In this document: piece by piece, positions 8,675-16,934 of the stretch
How the letters are laid out: every line of letters begins with the position of its first letter
Numbering within the stretch: position 1 is the first letter of the stretch
NCBI GenBank assembly: GCA_963169055.1
Contig: CAUJFU010000445.1
Coordinates: 1 to 30,264 of the forward strand
Source of the DNA: Myxococcota bacterium
GTDB lineage: Bacteria; Myxococcota_C; UBA6777
Length of the DNA stretch: 30,264 nt
Direction of reading: 5' to 3'
The notes under the pieces: generated by a model
Databases searched by the model: none
Told to the model about the DNA's origin: nothing
The model's input: the letters and a program-made list of their open reading frames with translations, nothing else
Made by a program: the position numbers and the translations under genes

Positions 8675-8752
8675 CCAACACGGGGTCAAGGGGGCTTCGC
8701 TCCCTTGTGGGGCGTGGGGCAAAGCCCCACAAACACAAACGAACCGCGTAAA
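8675..8752. repeat. Palindromic intergenic repeat, copy 2
   Basis: This is the second copy of the element at 61-138, in the same orientation and of the same 78-bp length. It has two hairpins: 8688-8706, eight pairs including one G-U with loop TTC, and 8714-8730, GTGGGGC pairing with GCCCCAC across loop AAA. Like copy 1 it lies just beyond the stop of a minus-strand gene, here the DUF255 gene that ends at 8789. It separates that gene from the long repeat protein and could act as a transcript end or processing point. Confidence 0.75.
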
Positions 8753-8788
8753 TCGTGTCGGGGTGAATTGTTGAAAAAGAAGCAAGCC

Positions 8789-10864
8789 CTAACGAGAGAC
8801 AGGTTGGAGAGCAAGTTCGGAGACTTGGTGCGTGGGAGCGAAGCACTGGGTTGTATCGCAAAGATAGAACGTACACCGTCCATCGCGAGAAGATCGATCT
8901 TTCCAAAGATGCGCGGGAATCTCGGAAGGTGCTTGTCCATCGCGAAAAAGAAAACAAAGATCGCTTGCGGTGAGAACCGATGCGAGCGTTGCCCGAACAG
9001 CCGCCATCTCCGCATCCGAAGAGGTAGAAGGAAACACAGCGACCACCATCCGAGGGCTTTGCAAGCGGTGGAGATGGACGCGCAGCAGCGAAGAAAAAGC
9101 CGAAGGTCCGCGCTGGATCGCCTGAGCATGGGATCGCAAGATCGCATCAGAGGCTTCCAGATCGGCGGACTCACCTGTCCACAGCGCCGCTCGTAAAAAG
9201 GCCAAGGCTGCCGCACCCAAAGCTGAAGGGACAGCTTCATCGACCGCGCTTTGTGGCGAAACGATCAGGGCTTCTGCCGAAGTATCGTTGTACTGCAAAG
9301 CCCCGTCTTGGGTCAAAAACCGCCGTTTGATCGCCGCACACAGCTCCTTGGCTGCTGAGATCCAACGGGTATCGCCCGTTGCGACGTACAGATCCATCCA
9401 AGCAAGCGCCAAAAAGGCGTAATCATCAAGGAATCCCAAGGTCTTCCATTGGAGACCTTCGGGCGCATCATACGCCAAACGGTGCAGATAGCCGTCTTTT
9501 TGGAAGGCTTCAAGATAGACAAGAGCAGCGCGCTCTGCTTGTGCGCACCACGAAGCTTGCTGCAACACATAGCCTGAGCGAGCAAGTCCTTGGATCACCA
9601 AGGCATTCCAAGCCGTAATTCGCTTTTCATCGCGCAATGGCTTGGGGCGTTGTTCACGCGCTTGCCACAGCAAACGCCGTCCTCGCTCGATGCGTTCATC
9701 CAAGTCATGAAGATCGCCTCCCCACACCGCTTGTAGCGCAGCAAGATCTTTTCGGCGCGACAAGACGCTTCGTCCACCTTCAAAGTTGCCCTCTTCCGAG
9801 ATCCCGAAGGCATCGCACAAAAATGCGCTGTCTTCGCCCACAACAGCCTTCACCGTGGCAGGCTCCCAGACAAAAAAGCGCCCTTCTTCTCCATCGGAGT
9901 CCGCATCTTGCGCGGCATAAAACAAGCCCTCATCGCCCGTCATCTCACGTTGAAGATAAGCAGCCGTTGCCTCGATGATCTGACGATCCCGTTCCGACGG
10001 CGCGATCCGTGCGACCTCCGCGTACAAGCGCAACAACAAGCCATTGTCGTACAGCATCTTTTCAAAGTGCGGCACAGCCCACGTTTGATCGACGCTATAG
10101 CGATGAAAGCCCCCGCCAAGGTGGTCGAATAACCCACCTTCCGCCATCGCGCCCAAAGCCTGTCGCACCCGCCCCAAAGCTTCGGCGTCTTCAAAAGCCA
10201 CACCGCACCACAACATCGTCTCTAAGATCGGAACATTCGGGAACTTCGGAGCGCGCCCCAATCCCCCATGCTCTCGATCAAAACGCGGTTCGAGCACCTG
10301 TACAAAACGCTTGAGAACGTCATCCCCCAACACGGCTTCGGCCCCAACCACCGCTGACTCACGGCGGATCATCTCGGTCAATTGGGCAGCATCCGAGATC
10401 ACTTCTTCGCGGTGTTCCTGATACAGCGCGTGGATGCGTTTCAACAACTCCAACCAGCCAAGACGGCCATAACGCGCTTCTTTGGGGAAATACGTCCCTG
10501 CAAAAAAAGGCCGTCCATCGGGCAGTAAAAACACATTGAGCGGCCATCCTCCGCTGCCCGTTAAGATCTGACAGGCTTCCATATACACCCGATCCACATC
10601 GGGGCGTTCTTCTCGATCCACCTTGATCGAGACAAATTGCGCATTCTGAAACGCCGCAACTCTCGCATCTTCAAAGCTCTCTGCTTCCATGACATGACAC
10701 CAATGGCAAGCCGAATAGCCCACCGAAACAAGGAGCGGTTTGTCTTCGCTACGCGCTCGCTCAAAGGCTTCTTCTCCCCAAGGATACCAGTCGACGGGGT
10801 TTCTTGCATGTTGACGCAGATACAAACTCTGCTCGTGGATCAGACGGTTGACTCCTCCGTACAT
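8789..10864 (-). CDS. Thioredoxin-domain DUF255 protein (YyaL / SPATA20 family)
   Basis: This 691-residue protein has the full length of the YyaL/SSP411 family. The N-terminal thioredoxin-like domain shows the family signature [25 protein letters not shown] at residues 6-30 and the redox-type CHWCH at 53-57. The rest is an (alpha/alpha) barrel-like region related to N-acylglucosamine 2-epimerases, with [24 protein letters not shown] intact. The C-terminus keeps the family's late two-cysteine segment ([11 protein letters not shown]). There is no signal peptide, so it is cytosolic. Its biochemical role is not settled in the family. The ATG at 10864 follows AGAAGGAG at 6-bp spacing. It begins 29 bp after the M2 peptidase stop on the same strand, so they likely form a two-gene transcript. 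Confidence 0.95.
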   Translation of the reverse strand: MYGGVNRLIHEQSLYLRQHARNPVDWYPWGEEAFERARSEDKPLLVSVGYSACHWCHVMEAESFEDARVAAFQNAQFVSIKVDREERPDVDRVYMEACQILTGSGGWPLNVFLLPDGRPFFAGTYFPKEARYGRLGWLELLKRIHALYQEHREEVISDAAQLTEMIRRESAVVGAEAVLGDDVLKRFVQVLEPRFDREHGGLGRAPKFPNVPILETMLWCGVAFEDAEALGRVRQALGAMAEGGLFDHLGGGFHRYSVDQTWAVPHFEKMLYDNGLLLRLYAEVARIAPSERDRQIIEATAAYLQREMTGDEGLFYAAQDADSDGEEGRFFVWEPATVKAVVGEDSAFLCDAFGISEEGNFEGGRSVLSRRKDLAALQAVWGGDLHDLDERIERGRRLLWQAREQRPKPLRDEKRITAWNALVIQGLARSGYVLQQASWCAQAERAALVYLEAFQKDGYLHRLAYDAPEGLQWKTLGFLDDYAFLALAWMDLYVATGDTRWISAAKELCAAIKRRFLTQDGALQYNDTSAEALIVSPQSAVDEAVPSALGAAALAFLRAALWTGESADLEASDAILRSHAQAIQRGPSAFSSLLRVHLHRLQSPRMVVAVFPSTSSDAEMAAVRATLASVLTASDLCFLFRDGQAPSEIPAHLWKDRSSRDGRCTFYLCDTTQCFAPTHQVSELALQPVSR

Positions 10865-10893
10865 CCAACACTCCTTCTATCGCGCAGATTCGA

Positions 10894-12789
10894 TCACCAA
10901 CCGCACGCTCGACCTTGATTTTGTTGCTTGAGCCAACGCCGAAGCGGCGCAAAGTAGGCAAGGATCGCCGAAGCATCCATCTCGCGTTTGCCAGTCAACA
11001 ACGCCAACGTCTCAGGCCACGGACGACTCGAACCTGCCTGCAACATCTGCCACAGCTTTTGACCTGCGGCCTTGTTTCCATAATTCGAACAGGTGTGCAA
11101 AGAGCCCTTGTGACCGGACTCTGCACAAAGAGTTCGATGGAATTGAAATTGGAGGATCGCAGCCAAAAAGTACCGCATATAAGGGGTGTTGGCAGGAATG
11201 TGATACTTTGCACCCGGGTCAAAGTCTCGCTCGCTTCGGGGCAATGGAGATTGGATCCCTTGGTAGGCTTCGCGCAACTCCCACCAGCGCTTGTTGTAAG
11301 CCGATGGCGGGACTTTCCCCGAAAACACCTCCCAACGCCACTTGTCGATCATCCGACCAAAGGGCAAAAAGGCCACTTTTTCCAACGCCATCTGCAATAA
11401 AAACGCGATGTCATCGGGCTTTTTGGCATCCGCTCCAGCCAAATCAATCTTTTGAAGATACGAAGGCGTCACCGACAAGGCCACCGCATCCCCGATCCCT
11501 TCGTGAAATCCGTCATGCGCGCCTTCGCGAAACAACACATCCTGCTTGTGGTATGCGAGGTAGTAGTAGATATGGCCGAGTTCGTGGTGAAGGGTTTGGA
11601 AGTCCTCTGCGGTCACTTCGATGCACTGGCTCAAACGCACATCCTGATCCAGATCGATGTGCCACGCCGAAGCGTGGCAAACCACCGAGCGATCGCGTGG
11701 CTTTGCAAACAACGAACGCTCCCAAAAACTCTTGGGCAGCGCAGGCATCCCCAACGAACGGAAGAATTGCTCGGCGATCCGCACCATCCCTTTTGGATCG
11801 ATCTGCTTCTTTTTTAATAACAAGCCGATGTCTTCGCCTTTTTCGCTGCTTTTTGGCGCAACCAACGGAAACAGATGTTCCCAACTTTGCGCCCACATAT
11901 TCCCCAAAAGATGCGCAGGGATCTTGCCTTTCGGTGCAACGCGCTGCGCCCCGTATTGCTCGGAAAGCTTCGCCCTCACATAACAATGCAGATCGTCATA
12001 CAACGGCTTGACTTGTTGCCACAGGCGCTCCACTTCGCCCTCAAAAGCACCTGTAGGCATCTCGTACCGCCGACGCCAGATCTGCCCCAGATCCGCAGCC
12101 CCCAACTCCCGCGCTCCCGCATTCGCAAGCTCTACATAACGCGCATACTTCTCCCGCATGACGGGCGAGATCGTGCGCCAACATCGCCAAGCCTCTAACT
12201 GCTCATCATAATCCCGACTCTTCGCCAAGATCGCAGAAAGCTCTTGCAGATCCAAATGCCGCTTCTTTGTAGCCATATAGCACTTCCCTTTGCCGTAGAT
12301 CGCCGTCAAATCCGAGGCGATCTGCGCCAACTCCAAACGCAAACGATCTTGGGAAGGCGCTGGCAAAGACAGGTAATTGCGGAATATCCGAAACTTTCGC
12401 TGTTGCACATCGGACAGCTTTACGCCGTCGAATTGTTTCATCTCTTTGATTTTTCGACTGACAAAAGCCATCATCCGCGCTTCGGCTTCCGCAGCAAGCA
12501 CCTGCGTGTCGTGCGTAATAAACGTGTTCTGCAACCAGCCCGTCCGATCGCGATACGTCGAAAGCGCCAACATCTCGCGCTCCAGTCCATGCAAAAATGT
12601 ATCGACCGCCAAAGCAGAAACCATGGGTGGACGCGAAGGACGCGAAGACGCGGATGGAACAGGAGGATGCGCTTCGCTGTTCCATTGCCAGACCCCCCAA
12701 CCGATCCCACACACCACACACCACAGGCTCCCCCATAACAATCGCCAACCTGTTGATACCACGATCTGTTTTGACTTCTTTCGCTGCAT
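10894..12789 (-). CDS. M2-family zinc metallopeptidase (ACE-like peptidyl-dipeptidase)
   Basis: This 631-residue protein would remove dipeptides from peptide C-termini. The zinc site is complete: HELGH at 402-406 and the third ligand Glu430 in HEGIGD. The 28-residue gap from the first His to that Glu equals the spacing in animal ACE. One hydrophobic segment at about 14-34, after MQRKKSK, makes it an inner-membrane-anchored or exported enzyme, so it should act in the periplasm. A Ser/Pro-rich linker follows. The start at 12789 is chosen because the hydrophobic segment then lies near the N-terminus and a GAGAGG lies about 10 bases upstream; the open frame reaches 12951 but that extension has no signal-like character. 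Bacterial ACE homologues are known but patchy. Physiological substrates are unknown. Confidence 0.93.
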   Translation of the reverse strand: MQRKKSKQIVVSTGWRLLWGSLWCVVCGIGWGVWQWNSEAHPPVPSASSRPSRPPMVSALAVDTFLHGLEREMLALSTYRDRTGWLQNTFITHDTQVLAAEAEARMMAFVSRKIKEMKQFDGVKLSDVQQRKFRIFRNYLSLPAPSQDRLRLELAQIASDLTAIYGKGKCYMATKKRHLDLQELSAILAKSRDYDEQLEAWRCWRTISPVMREKYARYVELANAGARELGAADLGQIWRRRYEMPTGAFEGEVERLWQQVKPLYDDLHCYVRAKLSEQYGAQRVAPKGKIPAHLLGNMWAQSWEHLFPLVAPKSSEKGEDIGLLLKKKQIDPKGMVRIAEQFFRSLGMPALPKSFWERSLFAKPRDRSVVCHASAWHIDLDQDVRLSQCIEVTAEDFQTLHHELGHIYYYLAYHKQDVLFREGAHDGFHEGIGDAVALSVTPSYLQKIDLAGADAKKPDDIAFLLQMALEKVAFLPFGRMIDKWRWEVFSGKVPPSAYNKRWWELREAYQGIQSPLPRSERDFDPGAKYHIPANTPYMRYFLAAILQFQFHRTLCAESGHKGSLHTCSNYGNKAAGQKLWQMLQAGSSRPWPETLALLTGKREMDASAILAYFAPLRRWLKQQNQGRACGW

Positions 12790-12828
12790 ACGCCCTTTTC
12801 CTCTCCGATGTTCTTGGTGTACAGAATT

Positions 12829-12849
12829 GCGGGCGATACAACGGCCCGC
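12829..12849. promoter_or_regulatory. GC-rich hairpin upstream of the M2 peptidase gene
   Basis: GCGGGC (12829-12834) and GCCCGC (12844-12849) form a perfect 6-bp stem with a 9-nt loop. A second small stem, CTTGC/GCAAG, follows near 12858-12871. They lie 40-80 bp upstream of the peptidase start in the region divergent from the HEAT gene. They could be leader RNA structure or an operator, and evidence for either is weak. Confidence 0.3.
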
Positions 12850-13064
12850 GAGGTTCCCTTGCGACGGCAAGAAACATAAGCGCGAAACTTTACCATCACA
12901 CAGTCTTTCTGTAAAAGGGATCCACCAGCCGTTGCGCCAACCCAAACGCACCGCCCGTTTCTTGGCAAATCAAGACGGAACCCCCGAATATCCGAACCGT
13001 CATGTGGCAAGTCCACAAACCAAGCACCTCCGAACCAAACGCAACCGGACATCAAGGAAGATCC

Positions 13065-13928
13065 ATGACATCCCGTAGAGTCGAACGCGCCAAAAGTGAT
13101 GCGCGTCCAAGCGCCAAACTTGTACAAGCCGCCCTCAAAAACAAAGACGACGAAGCGTACGGGGATATCGTCGCGATCCTCCACGCACGCGGTGGTGACA
13201 CCGAATTTCGACTGGCCAAAGAGCTTTGCGCAGGCTCCGAAACGCCCAAAAGGCTTCTCGGTATCGAGATATTGGGCCAATTGGGTTGGTCTGATCGCAC
13301 TTTTCTCGAAGAATCGGTCGATTTGTTGGTCGAGATGCTCCAAACAGAAGACGACCCCGCCCTTTTGCGCTGCCTCGCGATCGCTCTTGGACATCGCAGC
13401 CACCTCAACGCCATCCCTGCGCTGCTCAAGCACAAAACACACCCTGACGCAAGCGTCCGCTATGGCGTGGTCTTTGGATTGCTTGGATTAGAAGATCCCC
13501 AAGCCATCGACGCGTTGGTCGAACTCTCAGACGATCCAGATCAAGAAGTCCGAAACTGGGCGACCTTTGGGCTTGGTTCTCAAGTGGACACGGATACACC
13601 CGCCCTCCAAAAAGCTCTGCTCGCCCGCGCCCAAGACAAACACCAAGAAACACGCGGTGAAGCCATGGTCGGCCTAGCGCGGCGCAAACACAACCAAGCT
13701 CGCACACTGATCCGAAAAGAACTCAGCCGACGCGACCTCAGCCCCCTCGCTCTCGAAGCCGCAGCAGAACTCGCAGACACCACCCTTTACGCCGACTTGT
13801 TAAAACTTAAACAGTCTCTCCAACGCCATAAAGACACCTACCTGTTAGAACGTCTGGAAGCTGCCCTCCAAGCCTGCCAACCTCCCCCCCCTGAACCTGC
13901 CCTAGAACCGAGGTCTTCGGACGAATGA
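13065..13928 (+). CDS. HEAT-repeat protein
   Basis: This 287-residue protein is built of alpha-helical HEAT-like repeats from about 25 to 225, for example LLRCLAIALGHRSHLNAIPALL, ASVRYGVVFGLLGLEDPQAIDALVEL and QEVRNWATFGLG. These match PBS-lyase-type HEAT units with Asp-x-x-x-Arg at helix turns. It ends in a Lys-rich helix and a Pro-rich tail. No signal or membrane segment is seen, so it is a cytosolic protein-binding scaffold. The ATG at 13065 follows AAGGAAG at 4-bp spacing; the frame is open to 13002 with no better site. Its stop overlaps the TetR start as ATGA, so the two are translationally coupled and probably functionally linked. The binding partner is unknown. Confidence 0.9.
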   Translation: MTSRRVERAKSDARPSAKLVQAALKNKDDEAYGDIVAILHARGGDTEFRLAKELCAGSETPKRLLGIEILGQLGWSDRTFLEESVDLLVEMLQTEDDPALLRCLAIALGHRSHLNAIPALLKHKTHPDASVRYGVVFGLLGLEDPQAIDALVELSDDPDQEVRNWATFGLGSQVDTDTPALQKALLARAQDKHQETRGEAMVGLARRKHNQARTLIRKELSRRDLSPLALEAAAELADTTLYADLLKLKQSLQRHKDTYLLERLEAALQACQPPPPEPALEPRSSDE

Positions 13929-14605
13929 ACGAGATCAAAAAACCGGATAGAAGAACGATTCGCTCACGAAACCGCCTCCAAGAAGCTTTGTTGTTGTTGC
14001 TTGACGAAAAAGAATACGATCAGATATCTGTTGCGGATGTAGCAGATCGCGCAAAAGTCTCTCGCCCAACCTTTTATGCACACTACAAAACCAAAGACGA
14101 TCTCTTACTCAGCTATTTCGATCGCATCTTTGCATCCAACGCCAAAGATCTCGAAGACGCTGTCACCCAGATCGAACACCTCGAACAAGTCGACCCAACG
14201 ATGCTCGGCCATCTGATGACCAACGTCTTCGTCCAATGGCAAAAACATCGTGCGCTGATCCAAACCCTTTTGCGCTCACGCGGCGAAGGTTTGATCCTGC
14301 AACGCTTTCAAGAAAACACCCTTCGGACCTTTGCTTGGATCTTTGAACAAACCCGCCTGCCACCGCGAGATCCGCGCATCTTGGGACTGCTCGCAGATTA
14401 TTTCTCAGGTACGGCCTTGTCTTTGGTCAAACATTGGTCCGAAGGAGGATTTATTTATCCGGCAGAAAGTATAGGAAGGATCTACAGTCTTCTTGTCCAA
14501 CCCGCCATCGAACAACTGCTCGGCCAAGGTGATCTGGAAAAGTTGTTGTTTGGCTACCTACAAACTCCCCCTCCAACGGAGAAAACTCCTTCGCACGACC
14601 GATAA
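13925..14605 (+). CDS. TetR/AcrR-family transcriptional regulator
   Basis: This 226-residue protein has a typical TetR N-terminal DNA-binding domain. RTIRSRNRLQEALLLLLDEKEYDQISVADVADRAKVSRPTFYAHYKTKDDL spans about 10-60, with the helix-turn-helix at 35-54. The C-terminal ligand and dimer domain is helical and resembles TetR_C types found with YxAF-like regulators. The ligand is unknown. It overlaps the HEAT gene by 4 bp (ATGA), so it needs no separate ribosome site. No efflux pump or enzyme gene lies next to it in the same orientation; the HEAT gene is its only operon partner. It converges on the HNH gene. Confidence 0.93.
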   Translation: MNEIKKPDRRTIRSRNRLQEALLLLLDEKEYDQISVADVADRAKVSRPTFYAHYKTKDDLLLSYFDRIFASNAKDLEDAVTQIEHLEQVDPTMLGHLMTNVFVQWQKHRALIQTLLRSRGEGLILQRFQENTLRTFAWIFEQTRLPPRDPRILGLLADYFSGTALSLVKHWSEGGFIYPAESIGRIYSLLVQPAIEQLLGQGDLEKLLFGYLQTPPPTEKTPSHDR

Positions 14606-14621
14606 AGCCTTTCTGCTTGCA

Positions 14622-14744
14622 AGGCAAGTGTTCTTTGTGCGGATAGTTCAACCAGTTGGGAAGAGCAAGCGTTTCTAGTGCAGGTAGTTCAACCAGTTGG
14701 GAAGAGCAAGCCTTCTTAGTGCAGGTAGTTCAACCAGTTGGGGG
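14622..14744. repeat. 41-bp tandem repeat (3 units) over the HNH gene 3' end
   Basis: Units start at about 14622, 14663 and 14704. The core TAGTTCAACCAGTTGGG lies at 14644, 14685 and 14726, exactly 41 bp apart. The third unit contains the last codons of the HNH gene (PNWLNYLH and stop). The second unit, read on the same strand, also encodes PNWLNYLH then TAG, and the first has diverged to NYPHKE. The array therefore consists of duplicated copies of a gene terminus, in the convergent gap with the TetR gene. Confidence 0.85.
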
Positions 14745-15222
14745 GAGGTTGAGAGCGTTGGAGTTGGGCGGAGACTTGGGCATGTGCGGCAGGTTTATTC
14801 GGACGAGCCAACAACCGCATCCCTGCTTCTTCGGGCGTGCGGTTTCCCTTGCGACGGTTACAAGAAACACAACAAGAAACGATATTTTCCCAACACGTTT
14901 TGCCACCGCGAGAGCGGGGGATCACGTGGTCAAAGCTGAGTTCGTCTTCGCTGAAATAATCTGCGCAGTACTGGCACTGATACCCGTCGCGTGCGTAGAT
15001 ATTTTGTCGCGAGAATCGCAAGCCAAAGTAGCGGCGTTTTACATACTTTAGCAAGCGTACCACCGACGGCATACTCATCGTCAAAGAGATCGAACGCACA
15101 GGATGATCGTACTCTTCAACGACTTCTACTTTTCCCATAAAGAACAACGCCAACGCACGTTGCCACGGGATCACGCTCAAAGGTTCGAAAGAAGCGTTCA
15201 ACAACAGAGTTCGGTTATGCAT
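14716..15222 (-). CDS. HNH endonuclease family protein
   Basis: This 168-residue protein is a stand-alone HNH nuclease of a type common in Actinobacteria and Myxococcota. The N-terminal part (MHNRTLLLNASFEPLSVIPWQRALALFFMGKVEVVEEY) is the family's conserved non-nuclease region. The HNH core follows: CQYC, FDHVIPRSRGG with the catalytic Asp-His, NIVSCC, and CNRRKGNRT, giving two CxxC-type pairs for structural zinc. It should be a cytosolic DNA-acting nuclease; the cellular role of this family is not known to me. The ATG at 15222 is chosen from the family's usual N-terminus and an AAAGGGA about 9 bases upstream; the frame runs open to 15513 without similarity. No methyltransferase or toxin-antitoxin gene is adjacent. 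Confidence 0.92.
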   Translation of the reverse strand: MHNRTLLLNASFEPLSVIPWQRALALFFMGKVEVVEEYDHPVRSISLTMSMPSVVRLLKYVKRRYFGLRFSRQNIYARDGYQCQYCADYFSEDELSFDHVIPRSRGGKTCWENIVSCCVSCNRRKGNRTPEEAGMRLLARPNKPAAHAQVSAQLQRSQPPPNWLNYLH

Positions 15223-15703
15223 GGTCTTTTTCCCTTTGCTTCGTATGGTGCAACGCCGAAACATCCGGCGTCGGGACCTGAAGCGCGGTGCGATTTCCCT
15301 GCCCCGACAGAGAGAACAACACACACGCCATGGCGCGAGTTTGAACGATTTGGTAAGGAGGCCCACGACCAACAATCCAAGCAAGCCTACGACGCTTGCT
15401 TTGTGCGGTTTGTTGGACTCCTCTCTTCCACAAAGACAGCCATGCAGGGTTTTCGTGAAAGGTTGGAGCGTCGTCAAAGAAAAAAACGCCGCAAGACTCC
15501 GAACAAAAAACATTCGGTATCAGCAAGAATGGAGCGAGAATGGCTGGAAAAGGATGGAATCGTTTGAACGCATCTCTCCTTCAAAGACATCCGCGATGCC
15601 CCAAGCTCACACCCGAGGCTTCGGCTTTAACGACACACCTTCAAAAAAGTTCAAAAGCAACCACCTCATCGCCCAAGGGTTTTTGACACGCTCGTTCGTG
15701 CGC
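15223..15703. other. Long intergenic region between HNH and PEGA genes
   Basis: These 481 bp lie upstream of the HNH gene and downstream of the PEGA gene, both on the minus strand. Open frames exist on both strands, but their products have no recognisable domain, ribosome site or protein-like composition, so I call none of them. One clear structure is a perfect 8-bp stem, AAGCAAGC (15379-15386) with GCTTGCTT (15394-15401), around a 7-nt loop. The HNH promoter should lie here, but I could not pick it with confidence. Confidence 0.5.
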
Positions 15704-16615
15704 TCACTTTTTCTGACGTACACGCGGGATTAACAACACTTTGAGTCGAATCTCCTGTCCTTCGGAGATACGAATGCGCCGAATATACGGGGAAAACCCG
15801 TCGGCTTCCACACGCAAAAGATAATTTCCCACAGCCAAACCGCCGCTGATCACGGGCGTTTGTCCCAGATAGCGACCGTTGAGTGTCACCTTCGCCCCTG
15901 TCGGATTGGAAAGCACCAAAAACTGCGTTTGGGAACCTTGGCCGTCTTGCTGAATCCCCTCATCTCCCGACTCTTTTGTGCCACGCCCCCCCTCAAATCG
16001 GATCGAAAGCCGCGAACTGATCGAGGACTGGATGTTGATGGGCTTTTCGATGCTTTTGTGTCCATCCAAAACAAACCGCAAAACGTGCGTACCGATCGGC
16101 AAGCTCGCCAACAACGGAGTGCGCCCAAGCATGCGCTCGCCTTGGAACACTTGTGCTCCAGAAGGCGTAGACTGCGCGATCAACAGGCCGCTACTTTCGG
16201 GCTTTGGGAAAGGCGCATTCTGGCGCGGCAAAGGTTCCTCAAGGCGAGGCGAACCCTCTTCTTTTCCCTCTTCTTTTCCCTCTTCTTTTCGCCCCACCGC
16301 TCCATCGCCGCTGCGTTCTTCGAGTCGCACCCGCAAGATCATCTCCGACCGCGACGGCAGGATGACGTAGCTTGTCCACGTCAGCCGGTTCGGATGACGA
16401 AGTTCGATATGATGACGACCCACAGGCAAACGTAGATCAAGGGGTGTCTTTCCCCTGCGTTCACCGTTGACCAAAACCGTCGCAGATGGCGTTGAACGCA
16501 AGACAAGGCGCTCTGCGCGGACTTCTTGAACAAGCCCAACCGACCACAACACACCAAGGAACGCCGCAACACGCAGCCAACGCGACCACCGACCACACAA
16601 CTGATCAGAATTCAC
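15704..16615 (-). CDS. Exported triple PEGA-domain protein
   Basis: This 303-residue protein is secreted through Sec. Basic residues are followed by the hydrophobic run LRVAAFLGVLWSVGLV and a cleavage-type site VRA|ER at about 34. Three PEGA domains follow at about 36-98, 145-208 and 230-299. Each shows the pattern STPSAxVxVNG..G.TPL..LPVG.H.L (second: STPSGAQVFQGERMLGRTPL; third: SNPTGAKVTLNGRYLGQTPV). Linkers are charged; one has an EEGKEEGKEEG run. PEGA domains are beta-sandwiches often attached to kinases or envelope proteins in Myxococcota, and an envelope or surface adaptor role is inference. The start is GTG at 16615 with GGAGG 7 bp upstream. It is monocistronic or the end of a short unit. 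Confidence 0.9.
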   Translation of the reverse strand: MNSDQLCGRWSRWLRVAAFLGVLWSVGLVQEVRAERLVLRSTPSATVLVNGERRGKTPLDLRLPVGRHHIELRHPNRLTWTSYVILPSRSEMILRVRLEERSGDGAVGRKEEGKEEGKEEGSPRLEEPLPRQNAPFPKPESSGLLIAQSTPSGAQVFQGERMLGRTPLLASLPIGTHVLRFVLDGHKSIEKPINIQSSISSRLSIRFEGGRGTKESGDEGIQQDGQGSQTQFLVLSNPTGAKVTLNGRYLGQTPVISGGLAVGNYLLRVEADGFSPYIRRIRISEGQEIRLKVLLIPRVRQKK

Positions 16616-16934
16616 CCAGAACCTCCGTTTCCAAGAGTGCCGCCGATCTGTGCAACATCTCTGCAACATCTTCTTCGATCCGCATCAAAGCCGATATCGC
16701 TTGCATTTGCGATGCTTTCGCAAAAGAGCGCTTCTTTGTAATAAGGCAACCCCAAGGACAATGCAAGATCTCCAACGCTGTCCAAAAACGAAAACCCACC
16801 CAAAGATCACCAAACCACCTACGAGAAGATTTGACAGCCTGCCGAGAAAAGGGCATCTTGGTGGCCGATGGCGTGGAGATGGATCTTGCGTGTAAGATTT
16901 TTCAAAAGATTACACGCGAAAAAGGAGGATGCGC
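16616..16934. other. Divergent intergenic region between PEGA gene and thiD
   Basis: These 319 bp should hold promoters for both divergent genes. Short open frames cross it on both strands but lack ribosome sites and recognisable similarity. I looked for the conserved TPP-riboswitch elements expected before a thiamine gene (CTGAGA and the ACCTGA..GGGTAATGC block) and did not find them. The only distinct structure is the stem-loop at 16888-16917. Confidence 0.5.
16888..16917 (+). promoter_or_regulatory. Stem-loop immediately upstream of the thiD ribosome site
   Basis: GCGTGTAA (16888-16895) and TTACACGC (16910-16917) pair perfectly over 8 bp, with a 14-nt A/T-rich loop and a possible two-pair extension at the base. 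The Shine-Dalgarno AAAGGAGG starts within 5 bases of its 3' arm. It could be a protein operator or a structure that modulates thiD translation. Confidence 0.45.

Noticed and set aside
8600-8785. Small minus-strand protein across the palindromic repeat
   Set aside because: It is a translation of the repeat element itself, with no ribosome site and a composition typical of GC-rich hairpin DNA.
12790-12951. 54-residue N-terminal extension of the M2 peptidase
   Set aside because: It would bury the membrane anchor, shows no signal-like character, and the ATG at 12789 has a plausible ribosome site.
14622-14744. CRISPR array
   Set aside because: The units are contiguous 41-bp direct repeats with no distinct spacers, and they derive from the end of the HNH gene.
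15221-15733. Plus-strand 170-codon gene between HNH and PEGA genes
   Set aside because: It is basic and unpatterned, lacks a ribosome site, and overlaps the PEGA gene 3' end antisense.
16605-16856. Minus-strand 83-codon gene upstream of the PEGA gene
   Set aside because: No ribosome site precedes its ATG and no similarity is recognised. A second overlapping minus frame looks equally protein-like, so neither is convincing.
16616-16934. TPP riboswitch before thiD
   Set aside because: The conserved CTGAGA and pyrimidine-sensor motifs were not seen.
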